The translations under genes were made by a program, and so were the position numbers. DNA of 53,578 nucleotides from Thermosediminibacterales bacterium (GTDB taxonomy: Bacteria; Bacillota; Thermosediminibacteria; Koleobacterales; JARRCM01), in the NCBI GenBank assembly GCA_029982205.1, contig JARRCM010000013.1, positions 1 to 53,578 of the forward strand, read 5' to 3'. The notes under the pieces were generated by a model, which was given only the letters and a program-made list of their open reading frames with translations, was not told the origin of the DNA and searched no databases. This document shows positions 16,695 through 24,854 of this stretch, piece after piece (position 1 is the first letter of the stretch; each line of letters opens with the position of its first letter).

Positions 16695-17462
16695 TTATAA
16701 TCCTAACATGCTGAATGCACCCATCAACTTGGCTGCCATCGCAATAACGGAAATGGCTAGAATCACACGAATCCATTTATCCCCTTTGGCTACCGCAAAG
16801 TTGCTGCCGAGCCATGCCCCGATACCATTCCCTACAGCCAGGATTAATCCCAAGATAAGGTTAACATTACCCGAAATTAAAAAAACCAAAAGTGATGAAA
16901 GGGTGTATATAGCCACAATAAAAACTTTTAAGCTGTTTATTTTAACCAGGGACAAGCCCGTAAGCACCGACAGTGTTGCTATTATAATAAAACCTACTCC
17001 TGCTTGAATAAAACCACCGTAAATTCCCACAAAGAAGAATGCAATTACAGCTGCAGCTTTCCTTTTAGAACTGAGGTTCTCCTGAACCGACACAAATCTT
17101 TTATGGGGTTGAAAAAGGATTACCGCAAGTACCATTAACATAATTGCAGCTAAAATTTTATTAAATATCTCATCAGGCAGGGAAATCGCAAACCTTGCAC
17201 CAACAATTGACCCTAAAACAGCAGGAATCCCAAGCATCAAACTCAGCTTATAGTCAAAAAAACCCTTACGGCGAAAATTAATAGTAGCAACAATGTTCTG
17301 TACCATTACAGCTACCCGGTTGGTCCCATTGGCCATAGCAGAACCTAAACCCAGAAATATTAACATAGGCATGGTTAAAAGAGAACCTCCGCCTCCTACT
17401 GTGTTTAAAAAACCTGCAGCAATACCTGTAATCAAAATTAATATAATGTGAAACAAGGGCAT
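16695..17462 (-). CDS. TauE/SafE-family membrane permease
   Basis: About 255 residues, strongly hydrophobic with roughly eight membrane helices. It contains the repeated family motif: GFLNTVGGGGSLLTMPMLIFLG near the N-terminus and GGFIQAGVGFIII near the middle. The family moves sulfite, sulfoacetate, taurine breakdown products or other small anions. The start at 17462 is preceded by AGGAGAGGAG. It is probably the first gene of the run to the YhaN-like gene. The substrate is unknown. Confidence 0.85.
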   Translation of the reverse strand: MPLFHIILILITGIAAGFLNTVGGGGSLLTMPMLIFLGLGSAMANGTNRVAVMVQNIVATINFRRKGFFDYKLSLMLGIPAVLGSIVGARFAISLPDEIFNKILAAIMLMVLAVILFQPHKRFVSVQENLSSKRKAAAVIAFFFVGIYGGFIQAGVGFIIIATLSVLTGLSLVKINSLKVFIVAIYTLSSLLVFLISGNVNLILGLILAVGNGIGAWLGSNFAVAKGDKWIRVILAISVIAMAAKLMGAFSMLGL

Positions 17463-17637
17463 AAAACAATCTCCTCTCCTATAATTTTTCAACAATCTTA
17501 CAAGATAGCATAGAATATTTAGTATCTCTTACCATACTAACATAATTCAAAATTCAGTTCAAAACCTAATTTGTCTAAAATTCATCTTTTTCTAATTTGC
17601 TTTGTAATTCGTGTCTCAAGTTAGATTAGATATGTTT

Positions 17638-18303
17638 CTAATCTTTAAGCTTTTTAATACAATGTGGATTATCATTCTTTGGAAAATTAACTAATGTAGA
17701 AACTTTATAAGCAAAAATATCACCATCATAAGGCTTCAATAAATTCTTTAATTTATCTGTTTCATTTAAACCAAGCCATTTATTCTGTTGATCTATTTCT
17801 GCTAATATTACAGGCATCCTTTCATGAATGTCTTTTATATAATCATTTGCCGAAGTAGTTATAATGCTAAAAGAAAAAATTTTACTGCCATCAGTTGAAG
17901 CCCAGCAGTCCCAAATGCCTGCAAAGGCAAATATCTTTTTATCAGGTAAAATTATTCGAACAGGCAGCTTTTTGCTGTTTTCTTTCTTCCATTCATAAAA
18001 GCCATCTGCAGGAATCAGACAGCGCCGATTGTAAAATGAATTTCGAAAAGCAGGTTTTTTGTCAATCGTTTCAGCCCTTGCATTTATCATTTTGTAACCA
18101 ATGGATAATTTTTTGCTCCATTCAGGTATCAATCCCCAGCGCATAAGAAATATTTTTTTGTTGTCAGGGTTTCCGCAAACAACAGGAACACTTTGGCCAG
18201 GAGCGATATTATATCTAGGTTTGAAATCAAAACCCTCTAAGTCTATTTGAAAGAAATCTTTTAAAGTTTTACCATCAACAGTAAGGGTATACCGACCGCA
18301 CAA
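17638..18303 (-). CDS. SRAP-domain protein (HMCES/YedK-like), abasic-site DNA-protein crosslink shield
   Basis: About 221 residues. SRAP proteins crosslink to abasic sites in single-stranded DNA through Cys2. The catalytic set is visible: CGRYTL at the N-terminus, Asn in YNIAPGQ, Glu in DGFYEWK and His in HERMPV. Initiation at the upstream ATG would put Leu at position 2 and Cys at 3. Initiation at the next codon, TTG (18303), makes Cys residue 2, and GGGAG lies about 9 nt upstream. I therefore prefer TTG. It appears to be a single gene. Confidence 0.88.
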   Translation of the reverse strand: MCGRYTLTVDGKTLKDFFQIDLEGFDFKPRYNIAPGQSVPVVCGNPDNKKIFLMRWGLIPEWSKKLSIGYKMINARAETIDKKPAFRNSFYNRRCLIPADGFYEWKKENSKKLPVRIILPDKKIFAFAGIWDCWASTDGSKIFSFSIITTSANDYIKDIHERMPVILAEIDQQNKWLGLNETDKLKNLLKPYDGDIFAYKVSTLVNFPKNDNPHCIKKLKD

Positions 18304-18356
18304 CATTATTCACTCCCAAGTCAATTTTCGTCATGTTTTCAATAATACTTCAAAAT

Positions 18357-20084
18357 TCAAATTCTGATTTTATACGCACGGGCTTTTTGAACCACTTGAA
18401 CCCTTGTTTTATAATCAAATAAAATAGTTACTTGCTTGGGTTCAGGAACTGTATTTTGTTTGTTTTTTATAACTTCCATTACATCATAACTAAATGGTTC
18501 AAAATTCACTTGTTTATAAATCTGTTTTGCCGTAAGACCTTTATAATGCGGAAGATGTTTTTTTAAGTTCTCTTCATCCTTTAAAAACTCAAAACACCTC
18601 TCTTTAAAGTTTTTAATTTTCGGGCCGCAAAATCTTTCAGGAAGACGGTAATTCTTTTGGTGAAGAATAAAATCAAATTTGAGAATGTCTTTGAACAACT
18701 TACTACCGTCATCAAAAAGACTTTCATAAAAATCCAGCAGCAATAAATACAGGGCTTCATTGCTGTGAGATACAGTATGAAGGTTGTTCCGTTCCCAAAA
18801 AAACGAAAATTCCTCAAAAAAGTCAAAACAGGTATCAAAACGTCCGGTGATATATTCTAGAGCATTATCAAATCGATGTGTGTTATAGTATTTTTCTAAG
18901 AGGTCTTCGATCATTTTAAGACGCAAAATTTCATCATATGAAAGTGTGTTGTTTTTCAACACTTCATAGGGCGGACTGTCAGTATAAACATAACCAAACT
19001 CTGATGCTTGTCGTCGAATCGGCGAACCCTTTAACAATTTAAGAAAGCCCAGCTGAATCCTTTCAGGTTTTAATTTATATACATCATTAAAAGATTTTCT
19101 AAAATATGCGTAATCTTCTGCCGGAAGACCTGCGATCAAGTCAAGATGCTGGTGAATGTTTTCTCCTTGGGCTATCCGTTTAACCGAAGCACTGACCTTT
19201 TCAAAATCCATACTTCGGTTAATAAGACGAATTGTATTCACATTTGTTGATTGGACACCTATTTCAAACTGAAACAAGCCAGTTGGAACACGATTCAAAA
19301 AATCCAACATTTCATCGTCCAAAAGGTCTGCACAAATTTCAAAGTGGAAGTTCATATTGGGTTTTGCTTTCTCCGATAAAAAGCTCCATATTTCCATGGC
19401 CCTTTTTTTGTTGCAGTTGAAAGTCCTATCCACAAACTTTACCTGTTTTACCTCGGCTTTAATAAAGGAATAAAGGTCAGTTTTTACCCTTTCCATAGGC
19501 ATAAATCTAACTCCGTTAACAGCTGATGATAGGCAATAACTGCATCGAAATGGACATCCCCTTGAACTTTCATAGTAAATGATTTTATCTTTAAGATGTT
19601 TAAGGTCATCATCGGTATATGGAAAAGGTATATTCCCTAAATCATCAATTGAAGAAGCTTTAATTACTTTGTTAGGCGTTTGATTGTTTTTTTCGAAAGA
19701 TTTTAGGAAATCTAAGAATGCCCTTTCTCCTTCTCCTGATATAATATAATCTATAAACCCGCATTGTTCTAAGATTTTTTCTGGTTCAAAAGAAACTTCC
19801 GGTCCTCCCAGCAGGATAATCAAATCTTCTTTGACTTTTTTTAATCTCCGGGCTGTTTCCAGAACTAAAACAATGTTCCAAATGTAACATGAAAAACCAA
19901 CAATGTCAGGTTTACTTTTGTATATTTCGGCAGTAACTCTTTCAATGCTATCGTTTATCGTAAATTCTTGGATTATAACCTCGTTTTCGGTATCAGCCCA
20001 TTTTTCATAATAACTTTTTAAGTACCTGAGAGCCAGTGATGAATGGACATACCGTGCATTCAAAGCCACAAGCAAAACTTTCAT
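18357..20084 (-). CDS. Radical SAM protein with B12-binding-like N-terminus and DUF4080 C-terminus
   Basis: About 575 residues. The N-terminal Rossmann domain (residues 1-140, KVLLVALNARYVHSSLALRYLK) resembles cobalamin-binding domains but shows no DxHxxG motif. The radical SAM cluster motif is SSRGCPFRCSYC near residue 178. The GGPEVSFEP and GEGERAF segments are typical of this architecture. The last about 200 residues match what is called DUF4080. The family modifies unknown substrates, often by methylation. The start is the second of two adjacent ATGs, after AGAGGTG. Confidence 0.82.
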   Translation of the reverse strand: MKVLLVALNARYVHSSLALRYLKSYYEKWADTENEVIIQEFTINDSIERVTAEIYKSKPDIVGFSCYIWNIVLVLETARRLKKVKEDLIILLGGPEVSFEPEKILEQCGFIDYIISGEGERAFLDFLKSFEKNNQTPNKVIKASSIDDLGNIPFPYTDDDLKHLKDKIIYYESSRGCPFRCSYCLSSAVNGVRFMPMERVKTDLYSFIKAEVKQVKFVDRTFNCNKKRAMEIWSFLSEKAKPNMNFHFEICADLLDDEMLDFLNRVPTGLFQFEIGVQSTNVNTIRLINRSMDFEKVSASVKRIAQGENIHQHLDLIAGLPAEDYAYFRKSFNDVYKLKPERIQLGFLKLLKGSPIRRQASEFGYVYTDSPPYEVLKNNTLSYDEILRLKMIEDLLEKYYNTHRFDNALEYITGRFDTCFDFFEEFSFFWERNNLHTVSHSNEALYLLLLDFYESLFDDGSKLFKDILKFDFILHQKNYRLPERFCGPKIKNFKERCFEFLKDEENLKKHLPHYKGLTAKQIYKQVNFEPFSYDVMEVIKNKQNTVPEPKQVTILFDYKTRVQVVQKARAYKIRI

Positions 20085-20122
20085 CATTTCACCTCTGTAA
20101 TAATCATATCAAATTTATAAAA

Positions 20123-20977
20123 TCAAAAAAACGTAGCATAATTTAAAAACGCAATGCCTCCTCTACTTATTAAACCCAATAGTTCTTCTAAGGATTTTTT
20201 TATAACAGCATCTTCTTTACGGGAAAACATATTCCGTTTTTCTTCGTATTCATCAACATCCAGCACCTTGTACCTTCCATCTGCATTTACCACAACATCT
20301 ATAATTAAATCCCTGTAATCAACAATACCATTTGATATTATTGCCGGTTCTGTTATGTTACAATACCATCCTTTCGGTTTACCTGAAGGCTCTCTTATAA
20401 AAAAAATGTTATAGTTTCTGTCTTTAAAATAAACTTCAACTCCTTCATCTCCCGGGTTTATGGTAAAAAGGTCTACACTTACGGGTTTGATTCCCCATCT
20501 TACCTCAACAGCCAGGGAGTTTTTGTTTTCTTTAACAACTCTTCCTTTCCACTTAAATTTCAAGTCACCGTTATGTAAAAAGGCTCTTATCTCTACTTCC
20601 CGCAAAAGTAATGGAACGATTTTATCTTTAAAATATTTAGCTGTAACCAAAAATTCTTTTGCTTCTTGTCGGGTTTGGAAAAAATCTTTAAAACCAAAAA
20701 CCTTTTCAATTTTTGTCCATCTTTGAAAACCTTCTAGGTTTATCATTGAATTTTTTAAATCCTTTAAGTTCTCCGGCTTACCCGTCTTAACACTACAATA
20801 AAGTAGGGCAAAACCGACTGCCGACCTGGCCAAGTTTAAAACATAACATTCATCTGAATTTTTATCAGAATAAAAATCCATCAAACCAGTATTATACACT
20901 TTATAAAACAAATAAAACCACTGAATCATTCTTTTTTTAGTCATTGGCAACTCAAAAAAACAATCAATTTCTCTCAA
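20123..20977 (-). CDS. DUF402-domain protein with an uncharacterised N-terminal region
   Basis: About 284 residues if started at the TTG at 20977, nine bases after GGGAGGT. The frame can be extended to an ATG at 21031, but that stretch overlaps a likely -10 box (TATAAT) and lacks a ribosome site. The C-terminal half carries DUF402 features: VDLFTINPGDEGVEVYFKDR, PKGWYCNITEPA, VDYRDLIIDVVVNADG and VLDVDEYEE. DUF402 proteins include metal-dependent nucleoside di/triphosphatases and RNA-binding proteins. The first about 110 residues, helical and aromatic-rich, are not recognised. Confidence 0.72.
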   Translation of the reverse strand: MREIDCFFELPMTKKRMIQWFYLFYKVYNTGLMDFYSDKNSDECYVLNLARSAVGFALLYCSVKTGKPENLKDLKNSMINLEGFQRWTKIEKVFGFKDFFQTRQEAKEFLVTAKYFKDKIVPLLLREVEIRAFLHNGDLKFKWKGRVVKENKNSLAVEVRWGIKPVSVDLFTINPGDEGVEVYFKDRNYNIFFIREPSGKPKGWYCNITEPAIISNGIVDYRDLIIDVVVNADGRYKVLDVDEYEEKRNMFSRKEDAVIKKSLEELLGLISRGGIAFLNYATFF

Positions 20978-21093
20978 GATATTCATACCTCCCATCACTA
21001 ACGACATTATATCATAATTCTCATACCTCATTTAAACCGGATCATATATAATTATAAACAATTATAAAATTTATGGATTCACTCAAAACAAAA

Positions 21094-21121
21094 AATAAAA
21101 AAGAGCTAAAACCATCAGCTC
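21094..21121 (-). terminator. Rho-independent terminator of the transketolase operon
   Basis: On the minus strand GAGCT (loop) AGCTC is followed by TTTTTTATTTTTTG. It lies about 20 nt after the transketolase C-half stop. Confidence 0.7.
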
Positions 21122-21140
21122 GAACCTTTCTTAAAAAACA

Positions 21141-22094
21141 TTATTTTTTAAGGATATTTTTTATCTCTTCAATAAGATGTTCAGATGTTAGACCAAAGGC
21201 TTCTAACAGTTCGTCAGGTTGACCGGATTCTCCAAAAGTATCTTTAGTTCCGATGATTTTCATCTTTACAGGACAGTTTTGAGAAACAAACTCGGCAACT
21301 GCACCGCCTAAACCGCCTATTATACTATGTTCTTCCATGGTTATAATCGCTTTTGTCTCTCTTGCTGCCTTAATAATTACTGATATATCTAAAGGTTTTA
21401 CGGTATGCATATTAACAACTCGTACACTTATACCTTGAGGTTCTAAAATATAAGCGGCTTTTAAAGCCTCGGCAACCATTGGACCGTTTGCTATTACCGT
21501 AATATCTTCACCATCATGAAAGGTTTCGGCTCTTCCTATTTTGAAAGGAGTGTTTTCATGTGTGATTACAGGAGTAGCCTCCCTGCCAAAACGGAAATAA
21601 AAAGGGCCATACATTTCTGAAGCGGCAATAGTGGCTTTTTTACATTCTTCTGCATCACACGGCACCACAACTGTCATATTCGGTATAGCTCTCATAAGCG
21701 CTACATCTTCTAACGCCTGGTGAGTGGCTCCATCGGCTCCTACAGAAATTCCGCCATGAGCCCCTGCTATTTTTACATTAAGTTCCCCGTAACATATTGT
21801 TGTTCTTATCTGATCCCATGCTCTCCCTGTAACAAAGGTACCGTAGGTTGCTGTATAAGGAATTAAACCCATCATACTCAATCCGCCTGCAGTTGCCAAC
21901 ATATCCTGTTCAGCTATCCCCATGTCAATAAACCGTTCAGGGTATTTAGCAGCAAACCAGTTTGTTCTTGTGGATTTTGAAAGGTCTGCATCCATCACAA
22001 CCACTTTCGGCTGGACTTCACCTAATTCCAATAATCCTTCACCAAACCCATCACGTCCCGGTTTCATAGACCATTCACTTATTTCTTTAATCAA
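21141..22094 (-). CDS. Transketolase C-terminal subunit
   Basis: 317 residues holding the pyrimidine-binding and C-terminal domains. The catalytic pocket motif is FIDMGIAEQDMLATAGGLSMMG near residue 55, and GAHGGISVGADGATHQALEDVALMR follows. Together with the adjacent N-terminal half it forms a full transketolase that exchanges C2 units among pentose and hexose phosphates. TTG start after AAGGGGGAG, overlapping the N-half gene by eight bases, which supports equal translation. Confidence 0.92.
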   Translation of the reverse strand: MIKEISEWSMKPGRDGFGEGLLELGEVQPKVVVMDADLSKSTRTNWFAAKYPERFIDMGIAEQDMLATAGGLSMMGLIPYTATYGTFVTGRAWDQIRTTICYGELNVKIAGAHGGISVGADGATHQALEDVALMRAIPNMTVVVPCDAEECKKATIAASEMYGPFYFRFGREATPVITHENTPFKIGRAETFHDGEDITVIANGPMVAEALKAAYILEPQGISVRVVNMHTVKPLDISVIIKAARETKAIITMEEHSIIGGLGGAVAEFVSQNCPVKMKIIGTKDTFGESGQPDELLEAFGLTSEHLIEEIKNILKK

Positions 22095-22926
22095 TACTTT
22101 CTCCCCCTTTCAGAAATCCCAGTTCTTCAAGAGCTTCGATGTATTCTTGCCTGTTCGGAGCTTTTCCATGCCATTCTGCTTTATTTTCCATAAAAGAAAT
22201 TCCTTTTCCTTTAACGGTTTCTGCCAAAATAACCGTAGGACAACCTTTTGTTTGTTCCGCTTCATTAAAAGCTGATAGTATTTGATCGAAGTCATGGCCG
22301 TCTATTCCGATAACATGCCACCGGAAAGACCGCCATTTATCAGCTAATGGCGCCAGACCTTTAACATCTTCAACCCATCCATCTATTTGAAGGTTGTTAT
22401 AATCAACTATGGCTACCAGGTTGTCAAGCTTCCTGTGCCCTGCAGTCATTGCCGCTTCCCATACAGAGCCTTCCTGAATTTCCCCATCACCCATCAGACA
22501 ATAAACTCTGATGTCTTTATTTAACATCTTTGCTCCAATTGCTATACCGTTTGCTACAGAGAGCCCCTGACCCAAAGAACCTGCCGACACTTCGACCCCC
22601 GGTGTCTTCAAACGGCTTGGATGGCCCTGCAGATGGCTTCCGAATTTACGCAAGGTTTTTAAATCTTCAGGTGAAAAAAACCCCTTTCTTGCTAATACCG
22701 AATAAAGCACCGGGCACGCATGGCCTTTTGAAAGAACAAACCTGTCCCTGTCTTCCCAATCAGGGTTTTTAGGATCTACTTTCATAACGGAAAAATACAA
22801 AGAAACCATTATTTCAACTGCAGAAAGAGATCCTCCCGGATGGCCTGAACCTGCATGGTAAGTCATTTCTACGATATCCTTTCTTACCTGAAGAGCTATT
22901 TTTTTCAAAAAATTAATATCATTCAT
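22087..22926 (-). CDS. Transketolase N-terminal (TPP-binding) subunit
   Basis: 279 residues with the pyrophosphate-binding domain. It shows HAGSGHPGGSLSAVEI near residue 25, SKGHACPVLY near 69 and the TPP/Mg motif GDGEIQEGSVWEAAM near 146 with YNNLQIDG. Split transketolases are common in archaea and many anaerobic Firmicutes. The ATG follows GGAGGG. The glycosylase gene upstream ends 32 bases away. Confidence 0.92.
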   Translation of the reverse strand: MNDINFLKKIALQVRKDIVEMTYHAGSGHPGGSLSAVEIMVSLYFSVMKVDPKNPDWEDRDRFVLSKGHACPVLYSVLARKGFFSPEDLKTLRKFGSHLQGHPSRLKTPGVEVSAGSLGQGLSVANGIAIGAKMLNKDIRVYCLMGDGEIQEGSVWEAAMTAGHRKLDNLVAIVDYNNLQIDGWVEDVKGLAPLADKWRSFRWHVIGIDGHDFDQILSAFNEAEQTKGCPTVILAETVKGKGISFMENKAEWHGKAPNRQEYIEALEELGFLKGGESID

Positions 22927-22958
22927 TTAACCAACCCTCCAAAAAATATTTAATTATT

Positions 22959-23606
22959 TTATCCATCCTTATTAGGAAATTTACATGTTTCCCTTAAGGG
23001 GCATTTATTACATTTAGGCTTCTTGTCAGAACATATTGTTTTTCCAAGTGTAACAATAAGGGCATGGTATTCATTAAACAATCTAACATCTCTTTTCAAA
23101 TGTTTATGAAAGTAAAACTGCATTTCTTCATAGTTTACATCATCTTTAAAAATACCCAATCGGGTAAAAATTCTCTTCGTATAAGCATCTATGACGAATA
23201 CCGGCTTTTCAGCCGCATATAGAATTATGCTGTCTGCAGTCTCAGGCCCAATCCCTTTTATTCCCAAAAGTTCTCTACGAAGCTCATCTATTTCCTTTGA
23301 AAACATTTTTTCTAATTTTCCGTTGTATCTAGTTACAAGATGGCTGCAAAACTCTTTCAGGCGACGGGCTTTTTGTTTATAAAACCTTGTAGGTTTTAAA
23401 AGTTCTTCAAGAATTTCATCTTCAACTTTTAGAATTTTTTCAGGATCCATTAAACCTCTTTGTTTTAAGGCATCAATTGCCTGTTCGACATTTCTCCATG
23501 ACACAAACTGTGTTAAAACAGCACCTACCACCACCTCAAACGGTGTATCCGCAGGCCACCAGTTCTGCGGACCAAATTCTTTATAAAGCAGTTCAAAAAC
23601 ATGCAT
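22959..23606 (-). CDS. Endonuclease III-superfamily DNA glycosylase, MagIII-like
   Basis: 215 residues of the HhH-GPD family. The hairpin-helix-hairpin is LLGIKGIGPETADSIILYA near residue 113, and the catalytic Asp lies in VFVIDAYTKR. The lysine that makes bifunctional endonuclease III a lyase is absent (Glu at that place in GIGPETAD), as in monofunctional MagIII 3-methyladenine glycosylases. A C-terminal [4Fe-4S] loop is intact (Cys spacing 6-2-5 in CSDKKPKCNKCPLRETC). It excises damaged bases in the cytoplasm. It probably leads the transketolase transcript. Confidence 0.82.
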   Translation of the reverse strand: MHVFELLYKEFGPQNWWPADTPFEVVVGAVLTQFVSWRNVEQAIDALKQRGLMDPEKILKVEDEILEELLKPTRFYKQKARRLKEFCSHLVTRYNGKLEKMFSKEIDELRRELLGIKGIGPETADSIILYAAEKPVFVIDAYTKRIFTRLGIFKDDVNYEEMQFYFHKHLKRDVRLFNEYHALIVTLGKTICSDKKPKCNKCPLRETCKFPNKDG

Positions 23607-23816
23607 AAGCTATCCCTCATATTAGTTGGTATGATTTGTTAAAGTTATTATTCGACATCAGTTTTACAAATCCTTTTTATCAAATTTTTATTTATCCATA
23701 TAGTGGTAAATGATAAGAAAATAATTATAAATTATCAAATCCTATAGCATATGAAAGAATACAACAAGTGTTTTTGGGTTAAAATATCTTCAGAATAAAC
23801 AGGAGGTGAGTTTCTG

Positions 23817-24008
23817 TTGCAATTAAGCCAAAAAGAAATCGATTTAATTAAGGACAATCTTGAACACGAAAAAGTATGTGTAGCAACATACCAAAACTAC
23901 GCTAACAACCTTCAGGATCCTCAACTTAAAGGGCTCTTCAATGACCTTGCTCAAAAAGAACAGCAACATATTAATATGTTAAATCAACTATTACAACAAC
24001 AATTTTGA
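23817..24008 (+). CDS. Small ferritin-like/coat-type helical protein, 63 residues
   Basis: A 63-residue helix-rich protein: EIDLIKDNLEHEKVCVATYQNYANN and LFNDLAQKEQQHINMLNQLL. The pattern of Glu/His pairs resembles half of a ferritin-like bundle and short CotF-family spore coat proteins. It starts with TTG six bases after a perfect AGGAGGTGAG. It is followed 14 bases later by a CotF-like gene. In the 210 bases upstream I see no convincing sporulation-sigma promoter. The function (spore coat or forespore protein) is inferred from family likeness. Confidence 0.75.
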   Translation: MQLSQKEIDLIKDNLEHEKVCVATYQNYANNLQDPQLKGLFNDLAQKEQQHINMLNQLLQQQF

Positions 24009-24022
24009 AAGGAGTAAATCAA

Positions 24023-24247
24023 ATGTTACAATCAAACCTCAGTGATAAAGAAATGCTAACACATATGCTTATGACAGAAAAATTTGTTTCCAACAGTTAT
24101 GACTTAGCCGTAATGGAATCTGCATGTCAAAATGTGCGCCAAACCTTACAGCAGATTCAAAAAGATGAACAAGAACACGCCAAAAGAATTTTTGACGCGA
24201 TGAATCAGAGAGGATGGTATAACATAAAACCGGCTTCTAGTTTATAA
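24023..24247 (+). CDS. CotF-family spore coat-like protein
   Basis: 74 residues, helical: LSDKEMLTHMLMTEKFVSNSYDLAVMESA, then QTLQQIQKDEQEHAKRIFDAMNQRGWY. This matches the CotF fold, in which a C-terminal aromatic GWY motif is common. I chose the ATG at 24023, eight bases after GAAAGGAG; a longer frame would overlap the previous gene. It forms a two-gene unit closed by a terminator. Confidence 0.82.
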   Translation: MLQSNLSDKEMLTHMLMTEKFVSNSYDLAVMESACQNVRQTLQQIQKDEQEHAKRIFDAMNQRGWYNIKPASSL

Positions 24248-24252
24248 AACAT

Positions 24253-24274
24253 GAGAGGGCCATCCTCTCTTTTT
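24253..24274 (+). terminator. Rho-independent terminator after the CotF-like gene
   Basis: GAGAGG and CCTCTC arms (24253-24258, 24264-24269) around a 5-base loop are followed by TTTTT. It lies just after the coat-like gene. Confidence 0.85.
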
Positions 24275-24394
24275 CTATGTGCTATAAATATAATACATTT
24301 GCATAACCTAAAACCTTTATCTTTTATTGAATTTCAAATTCTACTAAAACCTACTAAACTTATATCAGAAGTTCAGACCTTAAAAATTTAACTA

Positions 24395-24423
24395 TTGAAA
24401 GTTTACACATATTCTGTTATCAT
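24395..24423 (+). promoter_or_regulatory. Candidate sigma-A promoter of lrgAB
   Basis: TTGAAA (24395-24400) and TATCAT (24418-24423) are 17 bp apart, about 60 nt before lrgA. Nothing else is evident in the 24275-24485 gap. Confidence 0.5.
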
Positions 24424-24485
24424 TAATTAAAATCTGAAACAAAAATCACCAACCAACAATAATTACATAAAAGAAGGTGTAATAA

Positions 24486-24854
24486 ATGAAATTTATTTTT
24501 GGCCTAATTATACTTTTTGGATGTCAGTATACAGGCAGCTATATACGCAACATTTTAAACATTCCTATCCCCGGAAACGTTATAGGTATGATAATACTCT
24601 TTAGCCTTTTATATTCAGGAATACTTAAAGAAAAGCACATTAAAGATGTTTCTGATTTCCTGTTAAAAAACCTTTCTTTATTTTTCATCCCTGCTTCCGT
24701 TGGACTCATCATGTATGTAAACATATTTAAAGAACATGGAGCCAAAATATTTTTTTTAACCATTTTAAGTTATATTCTTGTTCTTGTGATTACCGGTTTA
24801 GTTGTTGAGTTTTTAGCCGAAAGAGAGGATAAAATTGATGGAACATTTAACTAA
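24486..24854 (+). CDS. lrgA: LrgA/CidA-family small membrane protein
   Basis: 122 residues with four membrane helices: the motif IPIPGNVIGMIILF near residue 25 and FFIPASVGLIMY near 73 are typical of the holin-like LrgA/CidA family. With LrgB it forms a membrane complex; in Bacillus the related PftAB imports pyruvate, while in Staphylococcus the genes modulate murein hydrolases. AGAAGGTG lies before the ATG. No LytSR regulators are next to it. Confidence 0.88.
   Translation: MKFIFGLIILFGCQYTGSYIRNILNIPIPGNVIGMIILFSLLYSGILKEKHIKDVSDFLLKNLSLFFIPASVGLIMYVNIFKEHGAKIFFLTILSYILVLVITGLVVEFLAEREDKIDGTFN

Noticed and set aside
17623-17644. 8-bp hairpin at the SRAP gene end as a terminator
   Set aside because: The arms are short and no T run follows on the minus strand.
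20978-21031. The longer N-terminus of the DUF402 protein
   Set aside because: This stretch holds a TATAAT box and the GGGAGG site, and no ribosome site precedes the ATG at 21031.
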